Source: Candidatus Hydrogenedentota bacterium
GTDB lineage: Bacteria; Hydrogenedentota; Hydrogenedentia; Hydrogenedentales; SLHB01
NCBI GenBank assembly: GCA_903925285.1
Contig: CAIYET010000136.1
Location: forward strand, 1-39,867
DNA length: 39,867 nt
Reading direction: 5' to 3'
Shown here piece by piece: positions 16,212-24,786 of the stretch (position 1 is the stretch's first letter; each line of letters starts with the position of its first letter). A program made the translations under genes and the position numbers. Under the pieces are notes generated by a model. It searched no databases. It worked only from the letters and a program-made list of their open reading frames with translations, and was not told where the DNA came from.

Positions 16212-16361
16212 ATGAAACACGTTGTAGCAATATCGAAGAAACCGGTCTCGGCGACAACGACGACTGTCACCGTGGACACGAAGATCACCTTCATAACCAA
16301 CATCTTGACCGCATTCAAGCCGCTGCTAGTAGCCAAGGAAGCCGGCACGGCGACGTCCTGA
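16212..16361 (+). CDS. small ORF, 49 aa, not in the ORF track
   Basis: ATG AAA CAC GTT ... TGA encodes 49 residues starting MKHVVAISKKPVSATTTTVT and ending EAGTATS. GGAGGT at 16197-16202 is 9 bases before the ATG, and a good promoter lies at 16100-16128. This makes it a plausible expressed gene despite its size. The product is basic at the N-terminus, then Thr-rich, with a hydrophobic patch ('ITFITNILTAF'). I recognise no family. It ends 9 bases before the convergent stop of the HD-GYP gene. The promoter and ribosome site are stronger evidence than the coding content; a regulatory RNA with incidental ORF is the alternative. Confidence 0.5.
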   Translation: MKHVVAISKKPVSATTTTVTVDTKITFITNILTAFKPLLVAKEAGTATS

Positions 16362-16370
16362 CCGCCGCCG

Positions 16371-17366
16371 TCATCGGGTAGGATGGCCCATCATTTCCAC
16401 GAACATGTGGAAAAGGTCCGGGTCCAGGTCGGAGGCGAGCCTTGTTCGCATGATGGACAAGGCGGTGAATGATTTCTGCGCCTGCTGATATGGACGATTT
16501 GTTGTAAGGGCATCGAACACGTCGGCGATGGATACCATTCGTACGAACGGTGAAATCGAGTCCCCGTCGATATTGTCGGGATAGCCGCCGCCGTGCTTTT
16601 TCTCGTGGTGGTGGAGCACGATGTCGAGCGCTATTTCGCCCATGGCTCCCGTTGTCGATAAGATTTCATAACCGTACCGGGGGTGCTGTTTCATTTCTTC
16701 CCATTCGCGTTCCGACAACGCCCCGCTGGACGACAGGATTTCCTTGCCGATGCGGCATTTGCCCACATCGTGCAGCAGCGCGCCGATGGCCAGTTCACGC
16801 AATGTGGCGGCGGAGGCATGGCCACTACGCTGGGCCAGTGAAACGGCGTAGGTCATCACGTTCACGCTGTGCGTGTAGATGCGATAATCCAGCGACACCT
16901 GCCTGAGCAGACTCGCGAAGGCGTTGCGTTGCGCCAGCATGAAGTTCACGGTGTTCTTGACGATGTCCTTGCTGCGCTGGATGTTTTTCTTCGATTCAGG
17001 GTCGTCCAGTATATTCTCGATCAGGCCGCCGGACGATGCGTAGAGGGCCTCGGCCTTTTCGTCGTTGGGGATGTCGTCGTCCGCGAGGATGGCCGCCAGA
17101 TTCCCCTCGACATAGCGCCCGTATGCCTCCTGTTGGCTGGGCAGGATGTAGACAGTGCTTAGATTGCCGTCGAGCAGGCGTTGCTGGGCCTTCTCGGAGA
17201 ACCGGACGTTTCGCTCGCAGTACAAAACGAATGGTTGGCCCAGGCTCGCCTGAAAGTAAATATCGAAGCCCGTAACCGTGTCCACCCGGAGCGATGCCAG
17301 TCTGATGGGCAGGAACGTACCCGTATCCTCCCGGCTCTTGTCGCGGATCGCGGCTTTATTGACCAT
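16371..17366 (-). CDS. HD-GYP domain protein, probable cyclic-di-GMP phosphodiesterase
   Basis: A 331-residue cytoplasmic protein. The C-terminal HD-GYP domain carries the metal-binding 'HDVGK' (H199/D200), 'HPRYGYEIL', and the defining 'HHHEKKHGGGYP' (252-263) followed by 'RMVSIADVFDALTTNRPY'. HD-GYP enzymes hydrolyse cyclic di-GMP (some act on 3',3'-cGAMP). In the usual 'HHERxDGxGYP' the Asp is His here, a small change beside the intact GYP. The N-terminal about 150 residues match the extra beta-domain (DUF3391-like) often found with HD-GYP, seen as 'FDIYFQ...FVLYCERNVRFSEKAQQRL'. No receiver domain is present, so the input signal is unclear. Confidence 0.9.
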   Translation of the reverse strand: MVNKAAIRDKSREDTGTFLPIRLASLRVDTVTGFDIYFQASLGQPFVLYCERNVRFSEKAQQRLLDGNLSTVYILPSQQEAYGRYVEGNLAAILADDDIPNDEKAEALYASSGGLIENILDDPESKKNIQRSKDIVKNTVNFMLAQRNAFASLLRQVSLDYRIYTHSVNVMTYAVSLAQRSGHASAATLRELAIGALLHDVGKCRIGKEILSSSGALSEREWEEMKQHPRYGYEILSTTGAMGEIALDIVLHHHEKKHGGGYPDNIDGDSISPFVRMVSIADVFDALTTNRPYQQAQKSFTALSIMRTRLASDLDPDLFHMFVEMMGHPTR

Positions 17367-17422
17367 TGCTCTCTTACCTCTACATCTTTGTTGTTATCGT
17401 AACATCCCGCCCGTTATGCTTC

Positions 17423-17456
17423 AACCTAAATTCGGCAGTGGGATCTCTGTGGATTG
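17423..17456 (+). repeat. dispersed repeat, copy 3 (short)
   Basis: AACCTAAATTCGGCAGT is followed by GGGATCTCTGTGGATT, matching the complement of 13717-13748 with about two differences. It sits immediately before the start region of the 762-codon gene, so it forms part of that gene's leader. Confidence 0.7.
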
Positions 17457-17468
17457 GGAGAATGAGAC

Positions 17469-19757
17469 GTGGCGATGACAATCTTGGGCATGATGATGTT
17501 GGCGGCGGTCGAGCTGCCGATGGGTTCGGGGCCAGCGCCTGTGGCGTTGCCGCATTTTCCGGATACGGTGCATGCATTGGTGTGGCGGAACTGGCAGGTG
17601 CTGCCGATGGAGCGTCTCGCGGATGCGGTGGGCGCACATGCGGAAGACCTGGTCGGGATCGGCAAGGCGATGGGGTTGACGGGACCTCCGAAGATCTCGG
17701 ACGACCAGTTGCGGCGTTCGGGCACGACAATCATCAAGCGCAATTGGCATCTGCTGCCGTACGACCAGTTGCTCGAAGTCTTGAAGTGGACGCCGGAGGA
17801 ATTGGCGTATACGTTGCGTGAGGACGATTTCCTTTTCATCAAACTGGGTCTGTTGAAGCCGAAGTGTGCGCGCGTCGTGTATGCGCCGCCGGGTGAGAAA
17901 GCCGTTGCGCGAGAGAAGGCGATTGCGGCGGCGGTCAAGGAAGCGTTCCCCGACGGTGTTGGCGAAACGCCCGATCCGCCGCTGGGATTCGTCAAGCAAC
18001 TCTCGTCGCCGTGCCGCGAACAGGCGTTACCGGCGACGGAGTTCAAGTTGACGCCGCGCTACTGTTTTTCGTACTTCGGGCTGACGGGCGACCCGTTTCT
18101 CGCACGTAGCGAGGATATCTATCCCGACGGTTATCTCGCGCGGTTAGCGGCGCGGGGCGTCGATGGGATATGGCTGCAAGGCGTGCTGTTCACGCTGGCA
18201 TCGTTCCCATGGGATCCAGAGCGTAGCGCGCGGTACGAGGAGCGGCTCGAAAACTTGCGTGTGCTTGTCGAGCGCGCCTCGAAATACGGCATCGGCGTGT
18301 ATCTGTACCTCAACGAACCGCGCGCAATGCCGAAGGCGTTCTTCGAGAAGCATCCCGAATTGAAGGGCGTGACGGAAGGCGACTACTCGACGTTGTGTAC
18401 GAGCCATCCGGACGTGCAGAAATACATCCGCGACTCTGTGGCGTCGATCTGCAAAGCCGTGCCGGATTTGCGTGGGTTCTTCTCGATCACGGCGTCGGAA
18501 AACATGACGAACTGCTATAGCCATTACCAGGGCAAGCAATGTCCGCGCTGCAAGGACCGTACGCCGCAGGAGGTCATCTCGGAGGTCATCCGGCTCTATT
18601 ACGAGGGCATCCGGCAGGCTGGCACGAAGACGGAAGTGATCGCGTGGGATTGGGGTTGGCAGGACGAGTGGGCGCTCGAGGCGATCGACGGTTTGCCCAA
18701 AGAGGCCGCGTTCATGAGCGTCAGCGAATGGAGCATCCCGATCGTGCGCGGTGGCATCGCGACCACGATCGGCGAGTATTCGATGAGCGTCATCGGCCCG
18801 GGTCCGCGCGCGCAGAAACATTGGGCGCACGCACGCGAGCGCGGCATGAAAACCATCGCCAAAATCCAGGCGGGCACGACATGGGAATGCGGCGGTGTGC
18901 CGTACATCCCCGTGACGGAAAACGTCGCCAAACACATCGCGAACCTGCGCGACGCGAAACTCGACGGCCTCATGCTGGGTTGGACCCTCGGCGGATACCC
19001 GTCGCCAAACCTCGAAGTCGTCGCCGAGATGACGCGGGTCGTCGATGGGCAACCTGCGCCCACGCCCGACGACGCGATGCAAAAAGTCGCCAAGCGCTGG
19101 TTCGGTGAATCCGCAGGCAGGGCCATGGTCGAGGCGTGGAAAGCATGGAGCGCGGCGTTCCAGGAATTCCCGTTCAACGGCGGACTGGTCTACACCGCGC
19201 CGGTTCACACCGGCCCGTCGAACCTCCTGTGGGAAACACCGACGCATTACGCGGCAACCATGGTGGGGTTCGCGTATGACGATGTCGATACGTGGCGCGC
19301 GATCTATCCCGTGGAGGTCTTCACGGGCCAACTCGAGAAGATTGCGGACGGCTTCGACAAGGGCATCGACGCATTGCGCGAGAAGACGAAGGGGATTGGC
19401 GGCGGTGCGGAACAATACACGGCGTTCGAGCAGGAAGTCGGCGTCGCGACAGCCGTCTCGCTGCACTACCGCAGCGCTGCGAATCAGGCACGGTTCGTCA
19501 TGGCGCGCCGCGGGTTGGAAAAAGCCACGGCGCCGGATGCCGCCAAGCCGCTCATCGACGAATTGGAGCGCCTCGTGAAGAGCGAAATGGACTTGGCCAA
19601 GCGCCTCTACGCGTTGCAGGCAAACGATTCGCGCCTGGGATTCGAGGCGTCGAACCAGTACTTCTACGTGCCGGTGGACTTGGCGGAAAAGGTGTTGAAC
19701 TGCCGCGATCTGCTCGATCGCTGGCTGCCCGAACAACGCAAACGTCTGGGCCTCTAA
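17469..19757 (+). CDS. glycosidase-like TIM-barrel protein with duplicated N-terminal helical repeat
   Basis: A 762-residue protein starting at GTG, with GGGAG about 7 bases before it; ATG at 17475 is the alternative. The N-terminus has a short hydrophobic stretch, probably an export signal. Residues about 38-70 and 88-125 are two copies of a repeat: 'WRNWQVLPMERLADAV...EDLVGIG' and 'KRNWHLLPYDQLLEVL...EELAYTL'. A TIM-barrel region follows with GH20/GH-like features ('ARGVDGIWLQGVLFTL', 'GIGVYLYLNEPRAMP', 'FFSITASENMTNC', 'VIAWDWGWQDEW'). The Glu in 'TASENM' is a candidate catalytic acid. 'CPRCKDR' might bind metal. The family is not one I can name with certainty; polysaccharide or glycoconjugate breakdown is inferred from the fold. 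Confidence 0.7.
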   Translation: MAMTILGMMMLAAVELPMGSGPAPVALPHFPDTVHALVWRNWQVLPMERLADAVGAHAEDLVGIGKAMGLTGPPKISDDQLRRSGTTIIKRNWHLLPYDQLLEVLKWTPEELAYTLREDDFLFIKLGLLKPKCARVVYAPPGEKAVAREKAIAAAVKEAFPDGVGETPDPPLGFVKQLSSPCREQALPATEFKLTPRYCFSYFGLTGDPFLARSEDIYPDGYLARLAARGVDGIWLQGVLFTLASFPWDPERSARYEERLENLRVLVERASKYGIGVYLYLNEPRAMPKAFFEKHPELKGVTEGDYSTLCTSHPDVQKYIRDSVASICKAVPDLRGFFSITASENMTNCYSHYQGKQCPRCKDRTPQEVISEVIRLYYEGIRQAGTKTEVIAWDWGWQDEWALEAIDGLPKEAAFMSVSEWSIPIVRGGIATTIGEYSMSVIGPGPRAQKHWAHARERGMKTIAKIQAGTTWECGGVPYIPVTENVAKHIANLRDAKLDGLMLGWTLGGYPSPNLEVVAEMTRVVDGQPAPTPDDAMQKVAKRWFGESAGRAMVEAWKAWSAAFQEFPFNGGLVYTAPVHTGPSNLLWETPTHYAATMVGFAYDDVDTWRAIYPVEVFTGQLEKIADGFDKGIDALREKTKGIGGGAEQYTAFEQEVGVATAVSLHYRSAANQARFVMARRGLEKATAPDAAKPLIDELERLVKSEMDLAKRLYALQANDSRLGFEASNQYFYVPVDLAEKVLNCRDLLDRWLPEQRKRLGL

Positions 19758-19918
19758 GCGCCTGAGACTTCCTACAACGACGTATTCATCGGCGCCGTGG
19801 AGCGCCATGGACCGTCCGAAGGTCGTAGAACATGGCATCTATGAAAAGAAGACAGCGCGGAGATCTGGAAGCCCCTTGTTCTCTTCCAAGGGCGGAAATT
19901 TATTCAAACGCCAAGTAG

Positions 19919-19947
19919 TTGAAAATCCGTCGGCAAGAGTGTATAGA
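19919..19947 (+). promoter_or_regulatory. promoter of the pseudopilin gene
   Basis: TTGAAA (19919-19924) and TATAGA (19942-19947) are separated by exactly 17 bases, 35 bases before the ATG at 19982. Confidence 0.6.
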
Positions 19948-19981
19948 GAGTAGTTAATGCTACTAACGGGAGGAATTGTTC

Positions 19982-20950
19982 ATGAGAACCAAAGGTTTCA
20001 CGCTCATCGAGTTGTTAGTCGTCATCGCTATCATCGGAATTCTCGCGGCAATCTTGCTGCCCGCCCTGGCACGCGCCAGAGAATCGGCCCGGCGTTCGTC
20101 TTGCCAGAACAACCTCAAACAAATGGGGATCATCTTCAAGATGTACGCCAACGAAAGCCCCATGCAAAAGTTCCCGCCCATGGGCGGCTACCCGAGTTGG
20201 GACGGTCCGACAGACCCGGATACGGACTGCAACGGCCACTACTCGTATCCCTGCGTTGGCCCATCGGGCAAGGCCATCTATCCGGAATATCTGACCGATA
20301 TCAACGTCCTCAATTGCCCATCCAGCGGTCGGCAGGAAAAAGTCGTTTCGCTGGGAGACAAGATCATCGCGGCGGAGCCAGGCTGCGCGAAATATCGAGG
20401 CGAAATCCCCCAGAGCGACATTAGCTACTTCTATCTCGGATTCGTAATAGACAAGGCAAGCCCGAAGGGAACGACGACTGCCGAAGACCCCACGGTCATG
20501 ATACACAGCATTGCCGGTAAACCGGATATCTATATTACCGATCAAGTATTCAACCTTTACGCTCATGTGGTAAATCAGAACGTAGGTGCGTGGGAACCCG
20601 TACGCGAAAACTGCGATGCCGACGCTCCGCTCGGGGCATTCCCGCTCGTTCCCGCCAATTGCGGCAACGGTGGCAGCGGACGCATCTACCGCTTGCGCGA
20701 GGGCATCGAACGGTTCTTGGTGACGGATATCAACAATCCGGCCGTAACCGCCAGGGCACAAAGCACGATCCTCATCATGTCGGATCTGCTCTCGAACACC
20801 GGGAACGACACGCTTTTCAATCACATACCGGGCGGCTGCAATGTCCTGTATCTCGATGGCCACGTTGAATTTCAGAAGTACGAAGAAACCGGCCAAGCGC
20901 CGGCCAATGGGGTCGTGGCGAATCTGATAGGTGTATTGGCCACCCTGTAA
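19982..20950 (+). CDS. DUF1559-type pseudopilin (prepilin N-terminal methylation)
   Basis: A 322-residue protein starting [20 protein letters not shown]. This is a textbook type IV prepilin leader: cleavage by prepilin peptidase after Gly, methylated Phe, and Glu at mature position 5. '[16 protein letters not shown]' follows, as in the DUF1559 pseudopilins abundant in Planctomycetes and relatives. Near the C-terminus is '[10 protein letters not shown]', the H-X9-DG-like motif of that group. The rest is a variable globular domain. The ATG at 19982 has GGGAGG 8 bases before it; the track start is a TTG two codons earlier. No secretion or pilus machinery is nearby, as is usual for these dispersed paralogs. 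Confidence 0.92.
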   Translation: MRTKGFTLIELLVVIAIIGILAAILLPALARARESARRSSCQNNLKQMGIIFKMYANESPMQKFPPMGGYPSWDGPTDPDTDCNGHYSYPCVGPSGKAIYPEYLTDINVLNCPSSGRQEKVVSLGDKIIAAEPGCAKYRGEIPQSDISYFYLGFVIDKASPKGTTTAEDPTVMIHSIAGKPDIYITDQVFNLYAHVVNQNVGAWEPVRENCDADAPLGAFPLVPANCGNGGSGRIYRLREGIERFLVTDINNPAVTARAQSTILIMSDLLSNTGNDTLFNHIPGGCNVLYLDGHVEFQKYEETGQAPANGVVANLIGVLATL

Positions 20951-20963
20951 CGCTCAAGTCGAA

Positions 20964-20997
20964 CGGAGAGGCCTTGGCTGCGGCCTAGGCCTCTCCG
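20964..20997. terminator. hairpin between convergent genes
   Basis: CGGAGAGGCCT and AGGCCTCTCCG form a perfect 11-bp stem with a 12-base loop between the pseudopilin stop and the oxidoreductase stop (the right arm overlaps the last codons of the minus gene). Neither side has a long T-run, so terminator function is likely but not textbook. Confidence 0.45.
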
Positions 20998-22499
20998 AAA
21001 AACGCTATCGCATCCGCGACACGCGGATGCGCACGCAACAGCGCCGAGCAGTCGCGGCGTGTCTTGACCGCCTTGGCGAGCGTGGCCGAGAGGCGTGTGT
21101 CGCCCACAAGAATCGCCCCGGCCAGCGTGTTGTCTTGAAAAAGAAACGCGTAGTAGCCCGTGTCCGTTTCTTCGCGCACGACCGTGAAGCTGCCGTCCGT
21201 GGGCGCGATGGTCCCGATGCTGAACAAGTCGATGCCAAGGACTTTCAACATGTTGGCGCGCGGCAATCCGCCAAACTCGACCGGGCGACCCGCCGCGTTG
21301 AGTCCCGCAATCGAACCTTGGTACCGCGCCGGTTCCCACAGACCGTAAACGACCCCGCGATGTTCCGCAACGTCGCCCACCGCGAAGATGTCCGGGTGCG
21401 ACGTTGCCAGGTGGGCGTCCACGACGACGCCTTGGTTGATTTCGAGACCGGCCTTGCGTGCGAGGTGACTGTTGGGTCGAATGCCGGTCGCGATGACCAC
21501 GCCGGCGGCGGGCAGAAATGTGCCGTCCGCCAGGCGCACGCCATGGACGCGCCCGTCGCCCTCGATAGCCTCCGTCTTTGCTCGATAGCGAACCTCGATG
21601 CCCTTTTCCGTCACGAACGCCTGCAAACGTTCGGCGGCGGGTTTGTCCAATTGGCGCGGCAGAAGCCAGTCGAAATTTTCGATGACCGTTACCCGCACGC
21701 CTCTTTGCGCGAGCGCCCCGGCGGTTTCGAGACCCAGGATCCCGCCGCCGATGACGACCCACGGCGCGGCGGGCCGGATCGCATTCAGAATACGGTCGGC
21801 GTCCTCGCGTGTACGCAACGCCGTCACGCCCTCGAGTGCAACGCCCTCGATCGGTGGAACGAATGGATGCGCGCCGCACGCCAGGATCAGCTTGTCGTAA
21901 GGCTCGGAAGCGCCATCGGCGAGTTGCACAATGTGCGCCTCCGGCTCGATAGCCACCGCCTCTTCGCCCAGCAGGATGCGAATGCCCCGCTCGACGTACC
22001 ACGATTCGGGATGGACCGACAGTTGTTCCGCGCTCACTTCGCCGGCGAGATAACGCGTCAGATTGAGTCGGTAATACGGGAGTACGGACTCTTTGGAGAC
22101 CAGCGCGATGGCGGCGTCCGGGCAAGCGTCGCGGACGGATTCCGCCGCCGCGATGCCCCCAATCCCCCCACCCACGATAACCACGCGACGCGAGCCTGCT
22201 TGCGCGCATGGATGTTTCGCCTCGGCGCTGTCGAACCGCTCGAACTCGTCCGCCGCCGCCCCGCACACGGGACACGCCTCCGGCGGCGCGCCGCCCGAAT
22301 GGATATGTCCGCATATCAGGCAACGCCATTGGTTCGATGTGGGCGCGGATGCCTTTGGCGCCTCAGCCTGCGCCTCGAAATCGGACGCCGCCGCGCCGCA
22401 CACGGGACACGCCTCGGGCGGCGCCGCGCCGCGATGCACATACCCGCACACCGAACACACCCAAGCCATGCCACCCAATTCGCGCAAAGTATCGGTCAT
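20985..22499 (-). CDS. NAD(P)H:rubredoxin-type flavoprotein fused to two rubredoxin-like domains
   Basis: A 504-residue fusion. Two rubredoxin-like knuckles come first, each with two CxxC pairs: C15/C18 with C31/C34, and C60/C63 with C76/C79. They resemble the C-terminal iron domain of rubrerythrin. A pyridine-nucleotide-disulfide oxidoreductase module follows, with the FAD-binding 'VVIVGGGIGGIAAAE' (about 105-120), the NAD(P)-binding 'WVVIGGGILGLETAGALAQ', 'GIRPNSHLARKAGLE' and 'HPDIFAVGDVAEH'. The protein should pass electrons from NAD(P)H through FAD to its own rubredoxin iron centres and then to an acceptor. Rubrerythrin is encoded 193 bp upstream on the same strand and is the obvious acceptor. 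A palindromic element separates the two genes. Confidence 0.9.
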   Translation of the reverse strand: MTDTLRELGGMAWVCSVCGYVHRGAAPPEACPVCGAAASDFEAQAEAPKASAPTSNQWRCLICGHIHSGGAPPEACPVCGAAADEFERFDSAEAKHPCAQAGSRRVVIVGGGIGGIAAAESVRDACPDAAIALVSKESVLPYYRLNLTRYLAGEVSAEQLSVHPESWYVERGIRILLGEEAVAIEPEAHIVQLADGASEPYDKLILACGAHPFVPPIEGVALEGVTALRTREDADRILNAIRPAAPWVVIGGGILGLETAGALAQRGVRVTVIENFDWLLPRQLDKPAAERLQAFVTEKGIEVRYRAKTEAIEGDGRVHGVRLADGTFLPAAGVVIATGIRPNSHLARKAGLEINQGVVVDAHLATSHPDIFAVGDVAEHRGVVYGLWEPARYQGSIAGLNAAGRPVEFGGLPRANMLKVLGIDLFSIGTIAPTDGSFTVVREETDTGYYAFLFQDNTLAGAILVGDTRLSATLAKAVKTRRDCSALLRAHPRVADAIAFFGEA

Positions 22500-22544
22500 T
22501 TAAGCAGATCCCCATGTAACTATCAATGGAAATCGAAATCCGGA

Positions 22545-22680
22545 TCTGAGATCCGAGATCTTGTGAATATAACTCGCATGTTCTCGTAGGGAGGGATTGA
22601 TTCCCGCCTCCACAAATCGGCGGGAACTAATCCCGCCCTACGAGAACGGTATTTCTTCACAACCTCTGAGATTTGAGATT
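22545..22680. repeat. palindromic element between rubrerythrin and the rubredoxin flavoprotein
   Basis: TTCTCGTAGGGAGGGATTGA and following bases (22581-22607) are inverted in 22619-22646 (ending CCCTACGAGAA). Weaker pairing extends outward through CTTGTGAA / TTCACAAC and the flanking GAGAT repeats. It is about 135 bp in all, with no gene inside. Confidence 0.75.
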
Positions 22681-22692
22681 TCGGAGGCGCGC

Positions 22693-23193
22693 TTACTGGA
22701 CCTCGAAAAAGCGTTCCTTCCCGACGCCGCACACTGGACAGCGATCCGGCGCATTGCCGACGATGGTGTTGCCGCACACGTTGCAGACATGGATCGACGC
22801 CGACGTCAGATCCTTGCTGTCCTCGATCGCCGCCAGCGCATCGCCGTACATACCGTAATGGATTTCCTCGACCGCCATCGCGTTCTTGAAGCTGGCCAAC
22901 CCAGGCTTATTGCCTTCCTTCTCCGCTTCCGCCACGAATTCCGGGTACATTTTTTGGAACTCGTGTCCTTCGCCCGCGATGGCCGCGCGCAGATTGTCCG
23001 CCGTGCTTTTGACGCCGTTCATGACCCGCAGATGCGCGTGGGCATGAACCGTTTCCGCCGCCGCCGCCGCACGGAACAGCTTCGCGATCTGCGGATATCC
23101 TTCCTCGTCCGCCTTCTTCGCAAAGGCCAAATACTTCCGGTTCGCCTGGCTTTCGCCGGCAAACGCCGCCGCAAGATTGTCCATGGTTGCCAT
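22693..23193 (-). CDS. rbr: rubrerythrin
   Basis: A 166-residue classical rubrerythrin. The N-terminal ferritin-like four-helix bundle has the diiron ligands in the expected pattern (E14 in 'AGESQA', E47/H50 in 'AETVHAHAH', E75 or E78, and 'EEIHYG' near 109-112). The C-terminal rubredoxin domain has C137/C140 and C152/C155. Rubrerythrins reduce hydrogen peroxide to water using rubredoxin-delivered electrons, mostly in anaerobes and microaerophiles. The length is slightly under the usual 190, consistent with compact forms. A good Shine-Dalgarno (GAGGAG) precedes the ATG. The rubredoxin-flavoprotein gene downstream on the same strand probably supplies the electrons. Confidence 0.95.
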   Translation of the reverse strand: MATMDNLAAAFAGESQANRKYLAFAKKADEEGYPQIAKLFRAAAAAETVHAHAHLRVMNGVKSTADNLRAAIAGEGHEFQKMYPEFVAEAEKEGNKPGLASFKNAMAVEEIHYGMYGDALAAIEDSKDLTSASIHVCNVCGNTIVGNAPDRCPVCGVGKERFFEVQ

Positions 23194-23414
23194 TATTCAA
23201 TCTCCTCTGTTGTGAAAAACTCAACCAATCATCATGGAAAGATACCGGATTCCCGCGCGAAATGCCAGATCTTGAGGAACCGTTCTTTCTCTTTGCGGAA
23301 AGAGAAGGGACCAAAGAGAAACGAACGCGGGCAAGTCCGACACTTGCATGCGAGGATGGTTTGGCCTATGGTTATCGGACAATCGGCGGCATGGAACTTT
23401 TGGAGAGAATCGCA

Positions 23415-24758
23415 ATGGATACGATGAATCGGCGGACGTTTCTTGGGCGTAGCGGCGCGGCGGCATTGGCGGTAGGCGCGGCGTCGACGTTTTCAATCAA
23501 TGTTTTGGGCGCGAACGAGAAGATCCGCGTCGGGTTGATGGGCGCCGGCGGACGCGGGTCGCAGTTGTTGGAGTGGTTCGCGCAACGTCCGGATGTCGAG
23601 GTCGTCTATGTCGCGGACCCGGACGCGGGGCGTTCTTGGAAGTGCGCCAACCTTATCGAGAAGGCGTCGAAGCCGAAACCCAAGGGAATCCAGGATTTCC
23701 GGCAGATGCTGGACGACAAGGGCGTGGACGCAATCATCAACGCGACGCCGGACCATTGGCATGCCATGGGCACGATCCTCGCCTGTCAGGCAGGCAAGGA
23801 TGTCTATATGGAAAAACCGCTCTCGCACAGCATGTGGGAAGGCCGGAAGATCATCGAAGCCACACGGAAATACAAGCGCATTGTCCAGGTGGGCACGCAG
23901 AACCGCAGCGCAAAGTATTGCCGCGCGGCGCTCGAATTCCTGCGGTCGAAGGATTTCGGCGACATCCATTTCATGCGCGTCATGAACAGCAAACCCCGCA
24001 ATGCCATCGGCAAGTTGCCCGATACCGACGTGCCGGCAGGCATCGACTACGACATGTGGCTCGGCCCGGCGCCGATGCGTCCGTTCAACATGAACCATTT
24101 CCATTACAACTGGCACTGGTTCTGGGCGTATTCGGGCGGCGACATCATCAACGATGGCGTGCATCAGATCGATCTCACGCGGTGGATGTCGGGTCAGACA
24201 TATCCGCTGTCGGTGTCTTCGACCGGCGGCATACACCATTTCGACGACGACCAGGAAACGCCGGACACGCATGTCGTGAACTGGGATTTCGGCAAGATGA
24301 CCGTTGTGTTCGAACAGACCCTGTGGTCGCCGTACATGAAGAAGGTGCCGACGCCCGTACGCGAGGGAGACGGTTTCCCGAACTGGATGTTCACGGGCAC
24401 GCGAATCGAGATCAGCGGTACGAAGCTGTTCATGAACCTCGCGCGGCACGGCGGCGGCTGGCAGGCGTACGACGAGAACTGGAATGTCGTGAAGGAAATG
24501 CACGGCAAGTTCTCGGAATCGAATACGGACCACATCGAAAACTTCCTCGATTGCATCCGCACGCGCAACGAGCCGAACGCGCCCGTCGAGGAAGGCCATC
24601 TCTCGACGGCGTGGTGCCATTACGGCAACATCGCCTATCGCACCGGACGCAAGCTGTTCATCGACCCGAAGACGGAAGGTTTCGTGAACGACGCCGAAGC
24701 CGACGCCCTGCTCAAGCGCAAGTACCGCGAGCCGTGGGTCGTGCCGGAACAGGTGTAG
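23415..24758 (+). CDS. Tat-exported Gfo/Idh/MocA-family oxidoreductase
   Basis: About 447 residues. The N-terminus 'MNRRTFLGRSGAAALAVG' is a twin-arginine signal. An NAD(P)-binding Rossmann fold follows ('RVGLMGAGGRGSQ'), then 'ATPDHWHAMG' and the substrate/cofactor-site 'EKPLSHS' near residue 130. 'YSGGDIINDGVHQIDLTRW' is the C-terminal-domain region holding the usual catalytic His and Asp. This exported subgroup is very common in Planctomycetes, Verrucomicrobia and relatives and is thought to act on sugars or sugar-derived compounds outside the cytoplasm with tightly bound cofactor. GGAGA lies 8 bases before the ATG at 23415. The track extends the ORF back to 23187, across a region with no coding signal. 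Confidence 0.93.
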   Translation: MDTMNRRTFLGRSGAAALAVGAASTFSINVLGANEKIRVGLMGAGGRGSQLLEWFAQRPDVEVVYVADPDAGRSWKCANLIEKASKPKPKGIQDFRQMLDDKGVDAIINATPDHWHAMGTILACQAGKDVYMEKPLSHSMWEGRKIIEATRKYKRIVQVGTQNRSAKYCRAALEFLRSKDFGDIHFMRVMNSKPRNAIGKLPDTDVPAGIDYDMWLGPAPMRPFNMNHFHYNWHWFWAYSGGDIINDGVHQIDLTRWMSGQTYPLSVSSTGGIHHFDDDQETPDTHVVNWDFGKMTVVFEQTLWSPYMKKVPTPVREGDGFPNWMFTGTRIEISGTKLFMNLARHGGGWQAYDENWNVVKEMHGKFSESNTDHIENFLDCIRTRNEPNAPVEEGHLSTAWCHYGNIAYRTGRKLFIDPKTEGFVNDAEADALLKRKYREPWVVPEQV

Positions 24759-24786
24759 CAATACGCAAAAATGAGGATCCGAACAC

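Noticed and set aside
20931-22589. 552-aa plus-strand ORF
   Set aside because: Antisense shadow of the rubredoxin flavoprotein, with Arg/His/Asp-rich composition typical of GC-rich antisense frames.
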